NCBI GenBank assembly: GCA_030065755.1
Contig: JASJDA010000040.1
Location: 1 to 33,058 of the forward strand
Direction: 5' to 3'
Length of the DNA: 33,058 bases
DNA from: Prochloraceae cyanobacterium
Lineage (GTDB): Bacteria > Cyanobacteriota > Cyanobacteriia > Cyanobacteriales > JASJDA01
Made by a program: the position numbers and the translations under genes. A model generated the notes under the pieces. It was not told the origin of the DNA. It did not search any database and saw only the letters and a program-made list of their open reading frames with translations. Position 1 is the first letter of the stretch. Every line of letters begins with the position of its first letter. Of the stretch, positions 30,401-33,058 are shown piece after piece.

Positions 30401-33058
30401 TATCTGCAGGATTGCTGTTAATAAGAGTGGGGGCTACTGTATCTGGTGTTGCAGTAGTAGTGAAGTTTAAGGTAGTTGGATTATTAATTCCGGCATAATC
30501 GTTATTGCTCAAATCTTCTATAGCACCAGGGTCGATAGTTACGTAATAATCTGTCCCAGGTTGAAGATTGACACCAGGATCAACAGTTACCGTATCTCCA
30601 GTAAAGTTAACCTGATTGGGATCGGCAACATTAATAGTGGTAACAGGTGTATTGGTCGCACCATTGAAAATGGTAATATTGCCAGTCCCTTCGGTTACAG
30701 GTTCGCTGAAAGTTAGAACTATATCGCCGTTAATGGGTGCATCGGTGGCATTATCTGCTGGGGTGCTGCTAACTAATGTGGGCGCTATTGTATCTGGCAC
30801 TACAACTGTAGTGAAGTTGAAAGTGGTTGGATTATTAATTCCGGCATAATCGTTACTACCCAAATCTTCTATAGCACCAGGGTCAATAGTTACGTAATAA
30901 TCTGTCCCAGGTTGAAGATTAACACCAGGGTCAATAGTTACCGTATCTCCAGTAAAGTTAACTTGATTGGGGTCAGCAACATTAATCGTGGCAACAGGTG
31001 TATTGGTCGTACCATCAAAAATAGTAATATTACCAACACCTTCAGTTACTGCTTCGTCAAAAGTTAGGACAATATTGCTGTTAACTGGAACTTCTGCGGC
31101 ATTATCTGCTGGTGTGGTACTAACTAAAGTTGGTGCTGTTGTATCTGGTGTTGCTGTGGTGGTGAAGTTTAAGGTAGTTGGATTATTAATTCCGGCATAA
31201 TCGTTATTACCCAAATCTTCAATAGCACCAGGGTCGATAGTTACATAATAATCTGTCCCAGGTTGAAGATTAACACCAGGGTCAATAGTTACCGTATCTC
31301 CAGTAAAGTTAACCTGATTGGGGTCGGCAACATTAATCGTGGCAACAGGTGTATTGGTCGCCGCATCGAAAACGGTAATATTGCCCGTCCCTTCGGTGAC
31401 AGGTTCGCTGAAAGTTAGAACTATATCGCCGTTAATGGGTGCGTCGGTGGCATTATCTGCTGGGGTGCTGCTGACTAATGTGGGCGCTATTGTATCTGGT
31501 GAAGCGATCGTAGTGAAGTTGAACGCAGTCGGGTTGGTGATTCCGGCATAATCGTTATTAGAAACATCTTCAATAGCACCAGGGTCGATATTTACGTAAT
31601 AGTCTGTTCCTGGTTGAAGAGGCACGCCAGGGTCAATAGTTACTGTATCCCCAGTAAAGTTAATTTGATTGGAGTCAGCAACATTAATCGTGGCAACAGG
31701 TGTATTGGTCGCCGCATCAAAAATAGTGATATTGCCCGTTCCCTCTTTGACTGGTTCGTCGAAAGTTAGGACAATATTGCTGTTAACTGAGACTTCTGCG
31801 GCATTATCTGCTGGTGTGGTGGTAACTAATGTGGGCGGGCTACTATCAGGAGTACCGGTAGTAGTAAAGTTGAGGGTAGTTGAATCTGCTATTCCTCCAT
31901 AGTTATTACCTGCTGTATCGGTAATAGCACCATTAGCAATTTCGATGTAGTAGTTTGCAGCGAAGTCGAGATTATTGGTGGGGTCGATCGTTACTGTATC
32001 CCCACTTACGGTCAATTGAGTGGAAGTAGCCACATCAAAAGTTTCTGCTACTGTCCCATCTGCATTCCTGATGACAATATTGCCCGTACCTGGCTGAATA
32101 TTCTCGCTGAAAGTGAGTACTATATTATCATTTACCGATACATTTGTGGCATTATCTGCTGGCGTGCTGCTGACTAAAGTAGGAGGAATAGTCTCAATAG
32201 TTAGTTCCCCGTTACTAGTCTCGCTAGTAGCATTGCCAGCCTCATCAGTAACGGTAACAACAACGTCATAATTATCTGCTGGCAAAGCATTAGCCGGAGG
32301 TATCTTTAAACTCCAGCTACCGTCTCCCCCTACAGTTAAGTTGCCATCTCCTGCAGTATAAGTAACTCCAGCAACGGTAACTGTTAAGATGTCTCCTGGA
32401 ACCAGTTTAGCCGTGCCAGTAATGGTGGGAGTCCCGCTGTTACTGTTGAGAATGTTGATGGTGGGAGCAGCAGGAGGAGCAGTATCGACAATTAATTCTC
32501 CGGTAGTCGTGTCGCTAGTGGCGTTGCCAGCTCCATCTGTTACTGTAGCTGTCACGTCGTAGGTATTATTGGCCAGAGCATTGGCTGGGGGTATAGCTAA
32601 ACTCCAGGTGTTACCCGTTACAGTTAAATTAGAGTTAGCTTGACCGTAAGTTACTCCGTTAACGGTTACTGCTAGGCTTTCTCCCGCAGCCAGTGTAGCG
32701 GTACCAGTAATAGTAGGGGTAGTATTGCTAGTATCTAGGTTGTTAACCGTAGGCGCAGCAGGAGCAACAGTATCCACGATTAATTCGGCGTTGGTACTAT
32801 CGCTAGTAGCATTGCCAGCCCCATCGGTTACTGCAGCTGTAACATTGTAGGTATTATCAGTTAAAGCATTACCAGCAGGGATATTTAAGCTCCAATCAGT
32901 ACCGCTTAAACTTAAATTGCCGTCACCATCGGTGTAAGTAACTCCATTAACAGTGACTGTGAGAGTTTCTCCTGGCGCTACTGTAGCAGTACCAGTAATA
33001 GCGGGAGTAGTGTTGCTAGTGTTTTGGCTGTTAACTGTAGGAGCAGCAGGAGCAGTTG
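27447..33058 (-). CDS. Giant modular repeat protein with Ig-like, Big_5-like, cadherin-like and DUF4114 domains (partial)
   Basis: The frame is open to the right edge, so the N-terminus is outside; 1,869 residues are visible. In reading order: three Ig-like units of about 100 residues (32187-33058, the first cut by the edge) with the pattern TPTITGTA to TVTDGAGNATS; seven Big_5-like units of 117 residues (29730-32186) beginning APTLVSSTPADNAT; about three cadherin/Big_9-like units (28830-29729) with NDDSDPN- or PGFTGEDRFTYTVTD-type motifs; and three DUF4114-like units (27450-28829), the last two with FGFEDVLGGGD and DYNDV, an acidic calcium-binding-like pattern. No enzymatic domain is visible. 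It is most likely an exported surface or adhesion protein. The start and any secretion signal are not seen. Confidence 0.9.
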   Translation of the reverse strand, partial: TAPAAPTVNSQNTSNTTPAITGTATVAPGETLTVTVNGVTYTDGDGNLSLSGTDWSLNIPAGNALTDNTYNVTAAVTDGAGNATSDSTNAELIVDTVAPAAPTVNNLDTSNTTPTITGTATLAAGESLAVTVNGVTYGQANSNLTVTGNTWSLAIPPANALANNTYDVTATVTDGAGNATSDTTTGELIVDTAPPAAPTINILNSNSGTPTITGTAKLVPGDILTVTVAGVTYTAGDGNLTVGGDGSWSLKIPPANALPADNYDVVVTVTDEAGNATSETSNGELTIETIPPTLVSSTPADNATNVSVNDNIVLTFSENIQPGTGNIVIRNADGTVAETFDVATSTQLTVSGDTVTIDPTNNLDFAANYYIEIANGAITDTAGNNYGGIADSTTLNFTTTGTPDSSPPTLVTTTPADNAAEVSVNSNIVLTFDEPVKEGTGNITIFDAATNTPVATINVADSNQINFTGDTVTIDPGVPLQPGTDYYVNIDPGAIEDVSNNDYAGITNPTAFNFTTIASPDTIAPTLVSSTPADNATDAPINGDIVLTFSEPVTEGTGNITVFDAATNTPVATINVADPNQVNFTGDTVTIDPGVNLQPGTDYYVTIDPGAIEDLGNNDYAGINNPTTLNFTTTATPDTTAPTLVSTTPADNAAEVPVNSNIVLTFDEAVTEGVGNITIFDGTTNTPVATINVADPNQVNFTGDTVTIDPGVNLQPGTDYYVTIDPGAIEDLGSNDYAGINNPTTFNFTTVVVPDTIAPTLVSSTPADNATDAPINGDIVLTFSEPVTEGTGNITIFNGATNTPVTTINVADPNQVNFTGDTVTVDPGVNLQPGTDYYVTIDPGAIEDLSNNDYAGINNPTTLNFTTTATPDTVAPTLINSNPADNATGVPINSNIVLTFDEPVTEGTGNITIFDAATNTPVATINVADSNQVNFTGDTVNIDPAVNLQPNRDYYITIDPGAIEDLGSNDYAGINNPTTLNFSTAATPDTVAPTLVSVTPADNATNAPFDAPIVLTFSEPVNEGTGNITIFDAATNTPVATISVADPNQVNFNGNTVTIDPDVNLQPGRDYYITIDPGAIEDLGNNDYAGIVDRTTLNFSTNTDRVFTTLNQFPINFNVLDDNFSPNVNPVEITQVTQGENGTVAIENNGTPNNPSDDFIVYTPNPGFTGEDRFTYTVTDSQGNTFSETISVNVKALGLDDSTGTAPGVPVEIDVLANDKKDLTIASVTNGQNGTATIDNNGTPNDSSDDFIVYTPNPGFVGEDSFTYTVTDAEGNTETSTITVVVDPDRPVAANDFASASLGGSSSIDVLNNDSDPNPGNLRITSITQPARGEVIIDNNATPNDKSDDVLVYTPNEVVTDNGLSQTANGDIFQITGEDSSFTDTFSYTVTDAQGISSTANVNVTVEPEVNLKFTLTQNQAGFVNEVGVFRVEDENGTINGLVPGDRGYLEAALSSGRVIFSSLSEITQFFGKNPTRILDDFNPRDYLGFFLVQNSTVDRVLNGETANVFFATNAANQDGLEHLTVENLTSGKFSLSWEDQNGLGDSDFNDLKLTVEVTNESAPIGNNLQGQEFLELLDLRDLAAGEVPAQVFIQGNAGFNNFVGFYQIADDSGSVLDLNTGALIAPGDVGYADAALAQQVVQKSQNDSYSRINLSGGNLYAPFILSDNQQAFFPFISANPDGVDHIRLLSDNTFGFEDVLGGGDLDYNDVVVEVELGALGLNPEILSLESITASSVEVEFSVTNNSDFNNLGGFYQIANSQGAVVDPISGNQINPGESGYVEAALAQSVVELDQNNTAVTQTLVGGSLYAPYILSNGTDALFPFLEANSDGIDHVRTIADNTFGFEDVLGGGDVDYNDVIFKFQINNA
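29730..32186 (-). repeat. Seven tandem 351-bp repeats within the giant protein gene
   Basis: Each unit encodes about 117 residues from PTLVSSTPADNA to NPTTLNFTT. The phase is constant: equivalent sites recur exactly 351 bases apart at 29914, 30265, 30616, 30967, 31318 and 31669. Inner units are much more alike than the first (32186 side), which suggests recent duplication or gene conversion. Confidence 0.9.

Noticed and set aside
29914-31902. Series of plus-strand 77-codon frames at 351-base intervals
   Set aside because: They are antisense shadows of the tandem repeats in the giant minus-strand protein; their regular spacing comes from the repeat.
1-33058. tRNA, rRNA, CRISPR-Cas or toxin-antitoxin loci
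   Set aside because: Reading both strands by eye, I found no tRNA-like T-arm context, rRNA segment, direct-repeat array or recognisable toxin-antitoxin pair; a covariance-model scan would be needed to be certain.

Overview
The window comes from a cyanobacterium. It opens with the last 35 codons of psbA (photosystem II D1) and also carries psb27 and chlM. It is dense in CGATCG and GCGATCGC (HIP1-type) sites and looks moderately AT-rich. Genus cannot be fixed from the sequence. Most genes are chromosomal housekeeping, separated by repeat-rich and partly decayed intergenic DNA.

Layout. 1-168: psbA end and its terminator. 459-1896 (+): a short LeuA-type aldol-condensation enzyme overlapping pth. 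1947-4764 (-): a tightly coupled operon of M20 amidohydrolase, YbdK-type carboxylate-amine ligase and HIT protein. 5028-5492: an RTX calcium-binding remnant with an in-frame stop. 5753-8263: ribD (-) and a DUF3754 membrane protein (+). 8264-10481: AT-rich DNA with one weak small ORF, a cysteine-dioxygenase-like cupin and foldback repeats. 10482-13820: a pentapeptide-repeat protein and a membrane-anchored coiled-coil/TPR protein, converging on one bidirectional terminator. 13821-15878: an accessory zone with three IS200/IS605-type right-end structures, inverted repeats, an orphan 163-aa protein and a 140-bp foldback element. 15879-19463: a methyltransferase (-), glpK (+), and lspA and bioY (-). 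19696-22423: pstC-pstA-pstB (+), without pstS or phoU. 22541-27354 (+): psb27, an 853-aa glycosyltransferase with a TPR tail, chlM and panB. 27447 to the right edge (-): the C-terminal 1,869 residues of a giant repeat protein with Ig-like, Big_5-like, cadherin-like and DUF4114 modules.

How the genes work together. PstC/PstA/PstB form the membrane and ATPase part of a phosphate importer. LspA processes lipoproteins, and Psb27, encoded in the same window, is a predicted lipoprotein. ChlM commits Mg-protoporphyrin to chlorophyll. RibD, PanB and BioY serve riboflavin, pantothenate and biotin supply. The amidohydrolase-ligase-HIT operon has two enzymes that cut and form amide bonds, which suggests an uncharacterised amide-metabolite pathway.

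The most unusual signals are non-coding or repeat-based. Two IS605-like hairpins share one architecture with compensatory base changes. A 140-bp double foldback lies nearby. The glycosyltransferase gene carries an in-frame insertion resembling intergenic repeat DNA and is flanked by inverted low-complexity repeats. The glpK 3' end is partly duplicated after its stop. An exact 29-residue coiled-coil repeat is present. I see no convincing complete defence system, CRISPR array, tRNA or rRNA.
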